A DNA stretch of 64,000 nt from Streptomyces glomeratus (GCF_021462825.1 NZ_JAKEEB010000005.1:250501-314500), one strand, 5' to 3'; positions 1 through 8,659 are shown, numbered from the stretch's first letter. Notes: generated by a model from the sequence alone, not told the origin. Numbers and translations: made by a program.

Positions 1-1946
1 TTCACCTCGTCGAAGGACGTCCCGTCCGGGACCTCCTGGCGCAGGTTGTCCTTCGCCTGGTCGATGCCGATCAGCGAGGTGGCGAGGCGCAGGGTCACCG
101 TGTGGTCGGAGCCCGGTCTGAAGCGCAGGTATCCCTTCACTCCGGAGGTCGCCCCGTCCGTCACGGGCGCGTCGAAGACGCCGTAGACGAACAGGCGCGT
201 CGCCCCTGTCGACAGTCCGGACTTCACGTCGGAGAACCCGGTGACGATCCCCTTGTCCTTGTCGAGGGTCAGCCCGGCCTGCTCGGTCACATTGTCGAAG
301 ACGACGCTTGCGTCGTCGCCGGGATAGGTGAACCGCAGCACCGCCGCGTGGTCCGTCGGCGTCATCTCCGCCTTGAGCCCGTTCTCGAAGGTCACCCCGT
401 AGTAGTACGGGCGCGCCGTCTCGTGGTCGTGCCGGAACGGCAGCGCCCGCGCCTCGCGGCCGGTGTCGGGGGCGCCGGCGGCGGCCGACGGCATCACCTG
501 GAACGTCTGCCGGTCACCCATCCAGGGACTGGGCTCGTGGCTCGCGCTGAACGCCTCGATGCTGGGCAGGTTGTCCGCGTTGTTCGCCCGCGCGTAGTCG
601 TACAGCCAGTTCAGCGAGCCGGAGTTGGTCACCGGCGTCCAGAAGTTGAAGCCGTGCGGCAGAGCGGTCGCCGGGAAGGTGTTTCCGCGCGAGAAGGAGC
701 CGCTGGAGTTGGTGCCGCGGGTGGTCAGCGCGTAGTCGGACAGGTGGGCCTTGGGCCGGTCCGGCGGCGCGGCCTTCAGGGAGATGTCGTCCAGCCAGCC
801 GCGGAACCTCGCCGGCCCCTTCGGCGAGTCGTAGGCCACCAGGATCCGGTCCACCGTCTTCCCGGCCGCGACCGATCCGATCCGCGAGACCACGTCGTTC
901 CACTGGTTGACATACAGCACCTTGGCCGCCCCCTGCCCCTGCGGGGACAGCGGGAAGCCGTGCTGGTCCAGCGCCCCGAGGCCGCTCAGATAGGTGCCGT
1001 CGGTGAAGGCGAGGTCGACGGAGACGTCGGTGGCGTCGTAGTCCCGGTCCTTGTCGGCCATCGAAGGGAAGACCCGGTAGGACAACCGGGTGTCCGGCTC
1101 GACGCGCACGTTCACGTCGAAGACCTTGTTGTACGAGTACGCCCGTCCGCCCGCCGTGTGTGTGCCCGCGTAACGCAGGGCCCGCCGGCCCGTGAAGCCG
1201 GCGCCCGCCTTGGCGGTGGGGGAGCCGATCGGGCCGCGGTCCACCAGCGTGCGCATGTCCCTGGGCGCGGGCTCGGTGCTGTGGCCGGTCGAGAACTGCA
1301 CATCGGCGAGCTGCAGTATGTCCGCGCCGTGGTTACTGGTGAAGTCCAGCCGGAAGTGCGCGTACTCGGCCGGCTCCGAGAGGTCGTAGGACTTGGTCTG
1401 GAAGCGCTGGTCGAACGATTCGCCGGTGCGGGTGTCGAGGGTCTTCCAGTCCTTGCCGTCCGTGGACCCTTGAAGGGTCCAGTCGGCGGGGTCCCGCTCC
1501 GCGTAGTCGTTGGCCGACGTCAGCGCGTAGGTGACCGCCTTGACCGGCGCGTCGAGGTCGAACTCGACCCAGCCGGTGGGCGCGAACGTGAGCCACTTGG
1601 TGCCGGGCTCGCCGTCGATCAGGTTCTCCTTGACCTCGCCGGCCCCGCTGTTCTCGGCGCTGGCCCGCACATCGGTGACCTCGTCGGTCACATTGCCGGG
1701 GATCCCGGTGGTGTATCCGCCGTCCACGCCGGACGCCCGCTTCGCACCGTCCGCCCCCGTGTCGACGGTGTTCAGCCACGTCGGGGCCGGATCACCCGTC
1801 TCGAACGAGGAGGCGAACTCCCGGTCCGCGCCGCCCGGTTGGCCGGGCAGCGCCACCGCCGCGCCGTGCAGGCCCACCAGCAACGCGAAGGCGGCCGTCG
1901 CCACGACCGCCGCCTGAGTTCGTCTGTGCCGAGATCTGTGCTGCAT
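1..1946 (-). CDS. GH92 family alpha-mannosidase, secreted (3' part outside window)
   Basis: Reading starts at ATG 1946 behind an AGGGAGGG ribosome site and stays open to base 1, so 648 residues are visible and the C-terminus is missing. Residues 1-35 form a signal peptide with basic start and hydrophobic core. About residues 75-215 look like an F5/8C-type discoidin sugar-binding domain, followed by a further beta-rich module. From about residue 400 the sequence is typical of GH92 N-domains (HGFNFWTPVTN, then RHDHETARPYYYGV near 505). The family consists of calcium-dependent exo-alpha-mannosidases acting on mannan or N-glycans. The gene is divergent from the ngc transporter, which suggests shared carbon control. 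The catalytic acids lie beyond the window and cannot be checked. Confidence 0.9.
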   Translation of the reverse strand, partial: MQHRSRHRRTQAAVVATAAFALLVGLHGAAVALPGQPGGADREFASSFETGDPAPTWLNTVDTGADGAKRASGVDGGYTTGIPGNVTDEVTDVRASAENSGAGEVKENLIDGEPGTKWLTFAPTGWVEFDLDAPVKAVTYALTSANDYAERDPADWTLQGSTDGKDWKTLDTRTGESFDQRFQTKSYDLSEPAEYAHFRLDFTSNHGADILQLADVQFSTGHSTEPAPRDMRTLVDRGPIGSPTAKAGAGFTGRRALRYAGTHTAGGRAYSYNKVFDVNVRVEPDTRLSYRVFPSMADKDRDYDATDVSVDLAFTDGTYLSGLGALDQHGFPLSPQGQGAAKVLYVNQWNDVVSRIGSVAAGKTVDRILVAYDSPKGPARFRGWLDDISLKAAPPDRPKAHLSDYALTTRGTNSSGSFSRGNTFPATALPHGFNFWTPVTNSGSLNWLYDYARANNADNLPSIEAFSASHEPSPWMGDRQTFQVMPSAAAGAPDTGREARALPFRHDHETARPYYYGVTFENGLKAEMTPTDHAAVLRFTYPGDDASVVFDNVTEQAGLTLDKDKGIVTGFSDVKSGLSTGATRLFVYGVFDAPVTDGATSGVKGYLRFRPGSDHTVTLRLATSLIGIDQAKDNLRQEVPDGTSFDEV

Positions 1947-1979
1947 ACGCGAGCACCCTCCCTGCGCTGTGAAAATATG

Positions 1980-1991
1980 GACAACGTTGTC
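1980..1991. promoter_or_regulatory. Perfect 12-bp palindrome, LacI-type operator candidate
   Basis: GACAACGTTGTC lies 34 bp upstream of the GH92 start. It has the CG-centred symmetric form typical of LacI/GalR family operators and sits where a repressor would block the mannosidase promoter. No LacI gene lies in the window. The regulator is inferred only from the shape of the site. Confidence 0.5.
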
Positions 1992-2163
1992 AACTTCGCT
2001 GCGCAAGGACCAGTAGGTGGGCAAGTGGTCTGTGATGTCAAGGGTGTTGAGTGTGGCATTCGGGGTCAATGTGGCGGATATCCCGACCGAGTGATCCATG
2101 GGCGTCCCGCATTTCCGCGAGGTCTCAACTCGGATAAGCAAACCGTCAACCTTGCATTCGATC

Positions 2164-2196
2164 TTGCTCCGCTGGCGGGAAGTGGACTATACCTGT
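2164..2196 (+). promoter_or_regulatory. Candidate ngcE promoter with overlapping DasR-like (dre) site
   Basis: TTGCTC (2164-2169) and TATACC (2188-2193) are separated by 18 bp and fit a vegetative promoter. The 16-mer AGTGGACTATACCTGT (2181-2196) matches the DasR dre consensus A(C/G)TGGTCTAGACCA(C/G)T at 13 of 16 positions and covers the -10 box. This would put the transporter under the GlcNAc-responsive repressor DasR. The leader to the start codon would be about 200 nt. The rest of the 1947-2400 gap shows no other gene. Confidence 0.5.
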
Positions 2197-2400
2197 CGGC
2201 GTTCGGGCAGCCGCGACCCCTTCGGGTACGGCAGCCCTGTACCGGCACGACCGGGGGGAAACGGGAGGCGGCGGACCGTTCTTCGACGACCGGCTGTCAT
2301 GCCGTCCCACTGAATCCCTCATGCACGACCCCAGCTTCACCATCACCGCGGTGCCGGGGAGGATCCGGTTCACCGCCTGAGTCCTGGAGAAGGCGAGGAC

Positions 2401-3852
2401 TTGAGCATGGGATCCACTTCCGGCGAGAACACCACACCCGGGGGCGTCGGCCGCAGAGATCTGATCAAGCGGTCCGCCGCGCTGGGCCTGATCTCCGTCC
2501 CCGCGATGAGCTTCCTGTCCGCATGTGCCAGTGGCGGGGGCGGCGGCTCCAGCGACGACGAGGGCAAGGGAAAGACGTCGAAGTCGAACCCCTTCGGAGC
2601 GGAGAAGGGCGGCAAGCTGGACGTCGTCATCTTCAAGGGCGGCTACGGCGACGACTACGCCAAGGCGTGGGAGGCCGACTACCAGAAGAAGCTCGGCATC
2701 ACCTCGACCCACACCGGCACCCAGGAGATCACGGGCAAGCTCCAGCCCCGCTTCAACGCGGGCAACCCGCCGGACATCGTGGACGACTCCGGCGCCCAGC
2801 AGATCAAGGTCGACGTCCTCTACAAGAACGGCCAGCTGCTCGACCTCGCCGAGGTTCTCGACGCGCCGTCGGTCGACGACCCGAGCAAGAAGGTCCGCGA
2901 CACCCTCATCCCCGGCACTCTGGACCCGGGCGTCCAGGAGGGCAAGGTCGTCGCCCTCAACTACATCTACACGGTGTGGGGCCTGTGGTACTCCGGCAAG
3001 CTCTTCAAGGAGAAGGGCTGGACGGCGCCCAAGACCTGGGACGACTTCCTCGCCATCTGCCAGGACGCCAAGAAGCAGGGCATCGGCGGCCTCGCCCACC
3101 AGGGCAAGTACCCCTACTACATCAACGTCGCCATCATGGACCTGATCGCCAAGAAGGGCGGCATCGACGCCGTGAAGGCGATCGACAATCTCGACCCGAA
3201 GGCGTTCGTCGGTTCCGACGCCGCGCAGGCGGGCATCGAGGCGATCTACGAGGTCGTCGAGAAGGGCCTGTTGATGCCCGGTACGAACGGCCTGACCCAC
3301 ACCGAGTCGCAGACCCGCTGGAACCAGTACAAGGCCGCCTTCATCACCTGCGGCTCCTGGCTGGAGAACGAGCAGCTCAAGCAGACGCCCTCCGACTTCG
3401 ACATGAAGTTCCTGCCGATGCCGCTGCTGTCCGGAAGCACGATGCCCTTCGAGGCGATCCGGGCCGGCTCCGGCGAGCCCTTCATCATCCCCGCGAAGGC
3501 CAAGAACCTGCCCGGGGCCAAGGAGTTCATGCGGCACATGCTCTCCAAGGAGTGGTCCACGCTCTTCGCCAAGCAGGCCAACTCGCTCACCATCCTCAAG
3601 GACGGCGTCGACTCCGGCGTGACCCTGCGCCCGGGTACGCAGTCCACCGTGGAGGCCTCCAAGGCGGCGGGCTCCAACACCTTCCGCTACATCTACCCGG
3701 ACTGGTACAGCGAGATGGACACCGCCATCCAGAACGCGTCCAACGAGCTCATGGCCAAGCGCATCCAGCCCAAGGAGTGGCTGAAGCGCTGTCAGGCCGC
3801 GGTCGACAGGCAGGCCAAGGACCCGGCCTCCAAGAAGAACCACCACGACTGA
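2401..3852 (+). CDS. ngcE: NgcE-type N-acetylglucosamine/chitobiose-binding lipoprotein
   Basis: A 483-residue solute-binding lipoprotein of the carbohydrate ABC family. RRDLIKR at residues 18-24 is a twin-arginine signal, and the lipobox LSAC gives the lipid-modified Cys42. The mature part is a full-length SBP_bac_1-type fold. Overall wording matches the NgcE family that binds GlcNAc and N,N'-diacetylchitobiose in Streptomyces. TTG 2401 with GGAGAAGG upstream is used as start; ATG 2407 is an equally possible start. Two permeases follow, but no ATPase gene. In Streptomyces such systems borrow the shared ATPase MsiK, so that is expected here. Confidence 0.85.
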   Translation: MSMGSTSGENTTPGGVGRRDLIKRSAALGLISVPAMSFLSACASGGGGGSSDDEGKGKTSKSNPFGAEKGGKLDVVIFKGGYGDDYAKAWEADYQKKLGITSTHTGTQEITGKLQPRFNAGNPPDIVDDSGAQQIKVDVLYKNGQLLDLAEVLDAPSVDDPSKKVRDTLIPGTLDPGVQEGKVVALNYIYTVWGLWYSGKLFKEKGWTAPKTWDDFLAICQDAKKQGIGGLAHQGKYPYYINVAIMDLIAKKGGIDAVKAIDNLDPKAFVGSDAAQAGIEAIYEVVEKGLLMPGTNGLTHTESQTRWNQYKAAFITCGSWLENEQLKQTPSDFDMKFLPMPLLSGSTMPFEAIRAGSGEPFIIPAKAKNLPGAKEFMRHMLSKEWSTLFAKQANSLTILKDGVDSGVTLRPGTQSTVEASKAAGSNTFRYIYPDWYSEMDTAIQNASNELMAKRIQPKEWLKRCQAAVDRQAKDPASKKNHHD

Positions 3853-3866
3853 GGCTCGCCGCCGGC

Positions 3867-3939
3867 CGGGCCCCGACCGACCGGGGCCCGCTCGACCGAC
3901 CGGATTCCGGGCCGGGAATCCACCTGATTCCCGGCCCGG
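3867..3939 (+). terminator. Two tandem hairpins between ngcE and ngcF
   Basis: First inverted repeat: 3867-3875 (CGGGCCCCG) with 3882-3890. Second: 14-bp perfect arms 3907-3920 and 3926-3939 with a 5-nt loop. Neither is followed by a T-run, as is usual in Streptomyces. Their place after the binding-protein gene suggests partial termination or mRNA 3' protection, giving more NgcE than permease. Confidence 0.7.
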
Positions 3940-3965
3940 GACGGGACACCAGGGGCAGGAACGCC

Positions 3966-4901
3966 ATGCGCAAGGGGCAGTACCGGTTCGTCGCGGGATT
4001 TCTCTTCGTCCCCGTGGCGCTCTATCTGATCTTCGTCATCTGGCCGTACATCCAGACGTTCGGCTATTCGCTGACCGACTGGAAAGGCCAGTCGCAGACC
4101 TTCAAGTTCGTCGGCCTGGACAACTACCGGGCGCTCTTCCAGGACGATGTCTTCCTGGAGGCCATCTGGCACAACATCCTGTTTCTGATCTTCATCCCGG
4201 TGATCACCATTCTCCTCGCCCTCTTCTTCGCCTTCATGGTGAACGCGGGCGGACGCGGCCGGGCCGGCGGAGTCCAGGGGGTCGCCGGATCGAAGTTCTA
4301 CAAAATCGTCTATTTCTTCCCGCAGGTGCTGTCGCTCGCCATTCTCGCCGTGCTGTTCAACGCGGTGTACCGCAGTGACGGCGGCGGTCTGCTGAACGGC
4401 TTCCTCATCAAACTCGGCCTGGTCGGCGCGGACAATCCCGTGGAGTGGCTCAACGAGCCCGACATAGTGCTCTGGGCGCTGATCCTGGTCGTGGTCTGGC
4501 ACGGCGTCGGCTTCTACCTGGTGCTCTTCTCGGCCGCCATGCAGTCCGTTCCGAGGGACATCTACGAGGCGGCGCTCATCGACGGGGCGAGCCGCTCCCA
4601 GTCCTTCTTCCGCATCACGCTGCCGCTGCTGTGGGACACCGTGCAGACCGCGTGGGTGTACCTGGGGATCGTGGCCATGGACATGTTCGTCCTGGTGTCC
4701 TCCATGACCCAGAACATGGGCGCCTACGGCGGCGGTCCCGACCATCACAGCGATGTCATGTCGACCGTGATGATGCGCAATTTCCTCTATTTCGGGAAGA
4801 GCGGCTACGCCTGCGCGATGGGCGTCGTCATGCTGCTGCTCACCCTGGTCCTGTCCGTGGTCACGCTGCGCGCCACCCGCCGCGAGCGCATCGAGTTCTG
4901 A
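3966..4901 (+). CDS. ngcF: NgcF-type sugar ABC transporter permease
   Basis: A 311-residue inner-membrane permease of the MalF type (BPD_transp_1). It starts at ATG 3966 after AGGA, and the first helix is visible at residues 8-28. Six helices can be traced. The EAA loop that contacts the ATPase reads YEAALIDGASRSQSFFRITLP near residue 200. The gene follows ngcE after a hairpin-bearing spacer and precedes ngcG by 15 nt, so the three form one operon. The larger frame that runs through from the left is a shadow; this ATG and its ribosome site mark the real gene. Confidence 0.88.
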   Translation: MRKGQYRFVAGFLFVPVALYLIFVIWPYIQTFGYSLTDWKGQSQTFKFVGLDNYRALFQDDVFLEAIWHNILFLIFIPVITILLALFFAFMVNAGGRGRAGGVQGVAGSKFYKIVYFFPQVLSLAILAVLFNAVYRSDGGGLLNGFLIKLGLVGADNPVEWLNEPDIVLWALILVVVWHGVGFYLVLFSAAMQSVPRDIYEAALIDGASRSQSFFRITLPLLWDTVQTAWVYLGIVAMDMFVLVSSMTQNMGAYGGGPDHHSDVMSTVMMRNFLYFGKSGYACAMGVVMLLLTLVLSVVTLRATRRERIEF

Positions 4902-4916
4902 GCGGGAGAGACGACG

Positions 4917-5840
4917 ATGAGCGCACCCATCAAGGAGACCGCGGCCGTCCCCGCCCAGCGGTCCGCGGCCAAGGTTCCCGTCCGCCCCGGCGACCGGCGC
5001 AGCGAGGGCGTGGTCCTGAACGCCTTCTCGCACGGCTTCCTCGCCCTGTGGGCCCTGCTGATCGTGCTGCCGCTGCTGTGGCTGGTGCTCAGCTCCTTCA
5101 AGACCGACGCCCAGATCGGCGGCTCGGCCTTCGGCTGGCCGCACCACTGGTCCCTCGACGTGTTCGGGCGCGCCTGGCACAAGGGCATCGGCGACTACTT
5201 CCTGAACACCGTGATCGTTCTGGTGTTCTCGGTGCCGCTGACGATGCTGTTCGGCTCGATGGCCGCGTACGTGCTGGCCCGCTACCGGTTCCCGGGCAAC
5301 CGGTTCCTGTACTACTTCTTCGTCGCCGGCGCGATGTTCCCCGTGTTCCTGGCGCTGGTCCCGCTGTTCTTCATGGTCAAACGGCTGGACATGCTGAACA
5401 CCTACCAGGGTCTGATCCTGGTCTACATCGCCTACTCGATGCCGTTCACCGTGTTCTTCATGCACGCCTTCTTCCGGACCTTGCCGACAGCGGTGTTCGA
5501 GGCGGCCGTCCTGGACGGTGCCTCGCACACCAGGACCTTCTTCCAGGTCATGCTGCCGATGGCGAAGCCGGGACTGATCAGCGTCGGGATCTTCAACACT
5601 CTGGGTCAGTGGAACCAGTTCATTCTGCCGACGGTCCTGATGCAGCCGCAGAGCGGTTCGGATCCCGAGCGCTACGTGCTCACCCAGGGCCTCATCCAGC
5701 TCCAGCAGCAGCAGGGATACGCCTCCGACCTGCCCGTTCTGTTCGCGGGCGTGACCATCGCCATGATCCCGATGCTGGTGGTCTACCTGTCCTTCCAGCG
5801 TCAGGTGCAGGCGGGGCTGACCTCGGCGACACTCAAGTAG
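4917..5840 (+). CDS. ngcG: NgcG-type sugar ABC transporter permease
   Basis: A 307-residue MalG-type permease and partner of NgcF. A basic cytoplasmic tail (residues 1-35) precedes six membrane helices. The EAA-loop motif FEAAVLDGASHTRTFFQVM near residue 195 is the ATPase contact site. The GGGAGAG ribosome site lies in the 15-nt gap after ngcF, so translation is probably coupled. With NgcE it forms a GlcNAc/chitobiose importer. The operon ends at the hairpin at 5873-5909. Confidence 0.88.
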   Translation: MSAPIKETAAVPAQRSAAKVPVRPGDRRSEGVVLNAFSHGFLALWALLIVLPLLWLVLSSFKTDAQIGGSAFGWPHHWSLDVFGRAWHKGIGDYFLNTVIVLVFSVPLTMLFGSMAAYVLARYRFPGNRFLYYFFVAGAMFPVFLALVPLFFMVKRLDMLNTYQGLILVYIAYSMPFTVFFMHAFFRTLPTAVFEAAVLDGASHTRTFFQVMLPMAKPGLISVGIFNTLGQWNQFILPTVLMQPQSGSDPERYVLTQGLIQLQQQQGYASDLPVLFAGVTIAMIPMLVVYLSFQRQVQAGLTSATLK

Positions 5841-5872
5841 CCCCCGGGAGTGTCACGCTGTGTGACGCCATC

Positions 5873-5909
5873 TGTGCGCGCCGCTCCGGGCCCCGGGACG
5901 GCGCGCACA
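5873..5909 (+). terminator. Terminator hairpin after ngcG
   Basis: Perfect 11-bp arms TGTGCGCGCCG (5873-5883) and 5899-5909 enclose a 15-nt GC-rich loop, 33 nt after the ngcG stop. It separates the ngc operon from rok7B7. Confidence 0.65.
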
Positions 5910-5941
5910 AGTGTGTCCAAGGACCCGGATGAGGTTCAACC

Positions 5942-5979
5942 TCTTGACGTAAGGCAACCCGAACGGCTCAGCTTAGAGT
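5942..5979 (+). promoter_or_regulatory. rok7B7 upstream control region
   Basis: TCTTGACGT at 5942-5950 is repeated exactly before xylF at 7278-7286. A -10-like TAGAGT lies at 5974-5979, but its distance from TTGACG (24 bp) is too long for a normal pair. The shared 9-mer may instead be part of a regulator site, for example for autoregulation by Rok7B7. Confidence 0.35.
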
Positions 5980-6037
5980 TCACTAGTTGGACATAGGCGG
6001 GGCCTCACCGAAGCGGCCCCGTGCTCAGGAGGTCGTC

Positions 6038-7237
6038 GTGGAGACTCCAGGGTCGCAGTCGTCGCTGCACCGAGCCAACCTGGAGCGGGTTGTACGTGCC
6101 GTGCGGCTGGCCGGATCCCTCACGCAAGCGGAGATCGCGAGGACGACGGGTCTGTCCGCGGCGACGGTCTCCAACATCGTGCGGGAGCTGAAAGACGGCG
6201 GAACCGTCGAGGTCACGCCCACGTCCTCGGGGGGCCGAAGGGCCCGGAGCGTCTCTCTGAGCGGCGATGCCGGCATCGTCATCGGCGTCGACTTCGGGCA
6301 CACCCATTTGCGGGTGGCGGTCGGGAATCTCGCTCATCAGGTGCTGGCCGAGGAGTCGGAGCCGCTGGATGTGGACGCCTCCGCCGCGCAGGGCTTCGAC
6401 CGGGCCGAAGAGCTGGTCGGCAGGCTGATCGCGGCGACCGGCGTGGACCGCTCCAAGATCGCGGGTGTGGGGCTCGGTGTGCCCGGCCCCATCGACGTCG
6501 AGTCCGGCACGCTGGGCTCCACCGCCATCCTGCCGGGCTGGACCGGCGCCAGGCCCGCCGAGGAGCTGCGGGGGCGGCTCGGCGTGCCGGTGTACGTGGA
6601 CAACGACGCCAACCTCGGCGCGCTCGGCGAGCTGGTCTGGGGCAGTGGCCGGGGGGTCAAGGACCTCGCCTACATCAAGGTCGCCAGCGGTGTCGGCGCC
6701 GGGCTGGTGATCGACGGGACGATCTACCGCGGCCCCGGTGGCACGGCGGGAGAAATCGGGCATATTACCCTTGATGAATCCGGCCCCGTCTGCCGCTGCG
6801 GAAACCGGGGCTGCCTGGAGACGTTCACGGCGGCGCGGTATGTGCTGCCGTTGCTCCAGCCCAGTCACGGCACCGATCTGACGATGGAGGGCGTGGTCAG
6901 GCTGGCGCGGGACGGCGATCCGGGCTGCCGTCGGGTGATCGCCGACGTCGGTCGCCACATCGGCAGTGGAGTCGCCAATCTCTGCAACCTGCTGAACCCG
7001 AGCCGCGTGGTCCTGGGCGGTGATCTCGCCGAGGCCGGAGAGCTGGTTCTGGGGCCCATTAGGGAGTCGGTCGGCCGGTACGCCATTCCCAGTGCCGCAC
7101 GTCAGCTCTCGGTGTTGCCAGGGGCGCTCGGAGGCCGTGCCGAGGTGCTCGGGGCCCTCGCCCTTGCACTCAGTGAAATGGGCGATTCGACCCTTTTGGA
7201 TGGCTCGCTGCCGGCCGTCACTCCTGCCTTCACTTAG
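6038..7237 (+). CDS. rok7B7: ROK-family transcriptional regulator Rok7B7
   Basis: A 399-residue ROK repressor/activator. An N-terminal winged helix-turn-helix (about residues 20-60, LTQAEIARTTGLSAATVSNI) binds DNA. It is followed by an ASKHA sugar-kinase-like domain with the phosphate motif GVDFGHTHLRV near residue 88 and the zinc-site signature CRCGNRGCLE near 253. The start is GTG 6038, five bases after AGGAGG; a TTG at 5987 is in frame but lacks a ribosome site. Its place between ngcEFG and xylFGH is that of S. coelicolor Rok7B7 (SCO6008), described as controlling xylose transport, GlcNAc-related uptake and antibiotic timing. Confidence 0.88.
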   Translation: METPGSQSSLHRANLERVVRAVRLAGSLTQAEIARTTGLSAATVSNIVRELKDGGTVEVTPTSSGGRRARSVSLSGDAGIVIGVDFGHTHLRVAVGNLAHQVLAEESEPLDVDASAAQGFDRAEELVGRLIAATGVDRSKIAGVGLGVPGPIDVESGTLGSTAILPGWTGARPAEELRGRLGVPVYVDNDANLGALGELVWGSGRGVKDLAYIKVASGVGAGLVIDGTIYRGPGGTAGEIGHITLDESGPVCRCGNRGCLETFTAARYVLPLLQPSHGTDLTMEGVVRLARDGDPGCRRVIADVGRHIGSGVANLCNLLNPSRVVLGGDLAEAGELVLGPIRESVGRYAIPSAARQLSVLPGALGGRAEVLGALALALSEMGDSTLLDGSLPAVTPAFT

Positions 7238-7244
7238 AGAACGG

Positions 7245-7260
7245 ATGGCACCGTTGCCAT
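7245..7260. promoter_or_regulatory. Inverted repeat before xylF, operator candidate
   Basis: ATGGCACCGTTGCCAT has 6-bp perfect arms around CCGT, beginning 8 bp after the rok7B7 stop. A TTGACG box follows at 7280-7285 within a 9-mer shared with the rok7B7 upstream region. This is a plausible Rok7B7 or xylose-responsive operator; a weak terminator for rok7B7 is the alternative. Confidence 0.45.
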
Positions 7261-7358
7261 CTCGTTAAGGATTTACTTCTTGACGTCGCACGTGCGGCCG
7301 AGTTGACTTCCAGCCACCTCGGCCGCAACGTCGCGGCCTCGTCAGGGAGGTTTCTGAA

Positions 7359-8471
7359 GTGAACACGCGTATGCGTCGTGCCGCCGTTGCCGTTGCCGTG
7401 GGTGCGATGGCCGTCTCGCTGGCCGCCTGTGGGAGTGCCAAGGAGTCGGGTGGCGGCTCTTCCTCGTCGTCGGCTGCCAAGAAGGGCGACGCCATCAAGG
7501 TGGGTCTGCTCCTTCCGGAGAACAAGACCGCGCGGTACGAGAAGTTCGACAAGCCCCTGATCGAGAAGAAGATCAAGGAGCTGACGGGCAACAAGGCCAC
7601 GCTGGAGTACAACAACGCTCGGCAGGACGCGAACCTGCAGGCCCAGCAGGTCGACACCATGATCACGGACAAGGTCGACGTCCTGATCATCGACGCCGTC
7701 GACTCCAAGGCCATCGCCAACTCGGTCAAGAAGGCCAACGACCAGGGCATCCCGGTCGTCGCTTACGACCGTCTGGCCGAGGGCCCGATCAAGGCCTACA
7801 CCTCGTTCGACAACACCGCGGTCGGCAAGACGCAGGGCGAGGCGCTTCTGAAGGCCCTGGGCGGCAACGCCAAGAAGGGCAAGATCGTCATGATGAACGG
7901 CGCGGTGACCGACCCGAACGCCGCCCAGTTCAAGGCCGGTGCCCACTCCGTCCTCGACGGCAAGGTCAACGTCGGCCGCGAGTACGACACCAAGGAATGG
8001 TCGCCGGACAACGCCAACGCCAACATGGAGGCGGCGATCACGGCGCTCGGCAAGAAGAACCTCATCGGTGTCTACTCCGCCAACGACGGCATGGCCGGCG
8101 GTATCATCACCGCCCTCAAGGCCGCGGGCATCTCCAACATCCCGGTCACCGGCCAGGACGCCGAGCTCGCGGGTGTGCAGCGCATCGTCACGGGTGAGCA
8201 GTACATGAGCGTGTACAAGTCCTACCCGCAGGAGGCGGACGTCGCCGCGCAGATGGCCGTCGCCCTCGCCCAGGGCAAGTCGCTCGACACGATCGCCAAG
8301 GACAAGGTCGACAGCCCGACCGCCAAGCAGGTTCCGTCCGTCCTCGTCCCGGTCGTCGCGCTGACCAAGGACAACATCAAGGACACGGTCATCAAGGACG
8401 GCATCTACACCCCCGCCGAGATCTGCACCCCGCAGTTCAAGGCCGCCTGCGACAAGATCGGTCTGAAGTAA
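7359..8471 (+). CDS. xylF: XylF-type D-xylose-binding lipoprotein
   Basis: A 370-residue periplasmic-binding-protein type 1 family lipoprotein (RbsB/XylF fold). GTG 7359 follows GGGAGG. The signal ends in lipobox LAAC with Cys24, followed by a Ser/Gly-rich linker. The sequence VLIIDAVDSKAIANSVKKA and the C-terminal CTPQFKAACDKIG are typical of xylose-binding proteins. It is the first gene of the xylFGH import operon, just after rok7B7. Xylose specificity is inferred from family resemblance and gene order. Confidence 0.85.
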   Translation: MNTRMRRAAVAVAVGAMAVSLAACGSAKESGGGSSSSSAAKKGDAIKVGLLLPENKTARYEKFDKPLIEKKIKELTGNKATLEYNNARQDANLQAQQVDTMITDKVDVLIIDAVDSKAIANSVKKANDQGIPVVAYDRLAEGPIKAYTSFDNTAVGKTQGEALLKALGGNAKKGKIVMMNGAVTDPNAAQFKAGAHSVLDGKVNVGREYDTKEWSPDNANANMEAAITALGKKNLIGVYSANDGMAGGIITALKAAGISNIPVTGQDAELAGVQRIVTGEQYMSVYKSYPQEADVAAQMAVALAQGKSLDTIAKDKVDSPTAKQVPSVLVPVVALTKDNIKDTVIKDGIYTPAEICTPQFKAACDKIGLK

Positions 8472-8489
8472 GCGACCCCGAGTCCTTTC

Positions 8490-8588
8490 CCCGTACGGGA
8501 ATTCGTCCTTGAATTCCCGTACGGGACTGGCGCACAAAGACTCGTCCGGTGCCCCGCGTTCACCAGCCCCGCAAGCTCGTTGCGGGGC
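8490..8588 (+). terminator. Two hairpins between xylF and xylG
   Basis: Hairpin one has 15-bp perfect arms at 8490-8504 and 8511-8525 with loop GTCCTT. Hairpin two has 9-bp arms GCCCCGCAA at 8566-8574 and 8580-8588 with loop GCTCG. They probably act as attenuator or mRNA stabiliser so that XylF is made in excess of the membrane parts. Confidence 0.7.
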
Positions 8589-8659
8589 GCCGGACGGAAA
8601 TTCCCCCCAAACTTCTGCACAACCTCCCGCCGGGTCAGGCGGCGAAGGAGATGGTTCAC

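Noticed and set aside
102..4901. 1599-codon open frame on the plus strand
   Set aside because: It runs antisense to GH92, then off-frame through ngcE, and only its last 311 codons are a real gene (ngcF, from ATG 3966).
8549..8659. N-terminal extension of XylG from 8549
   Set aside because: It lacks a ribosome site and covers the second hairpin of the xylF-xylG spacer.
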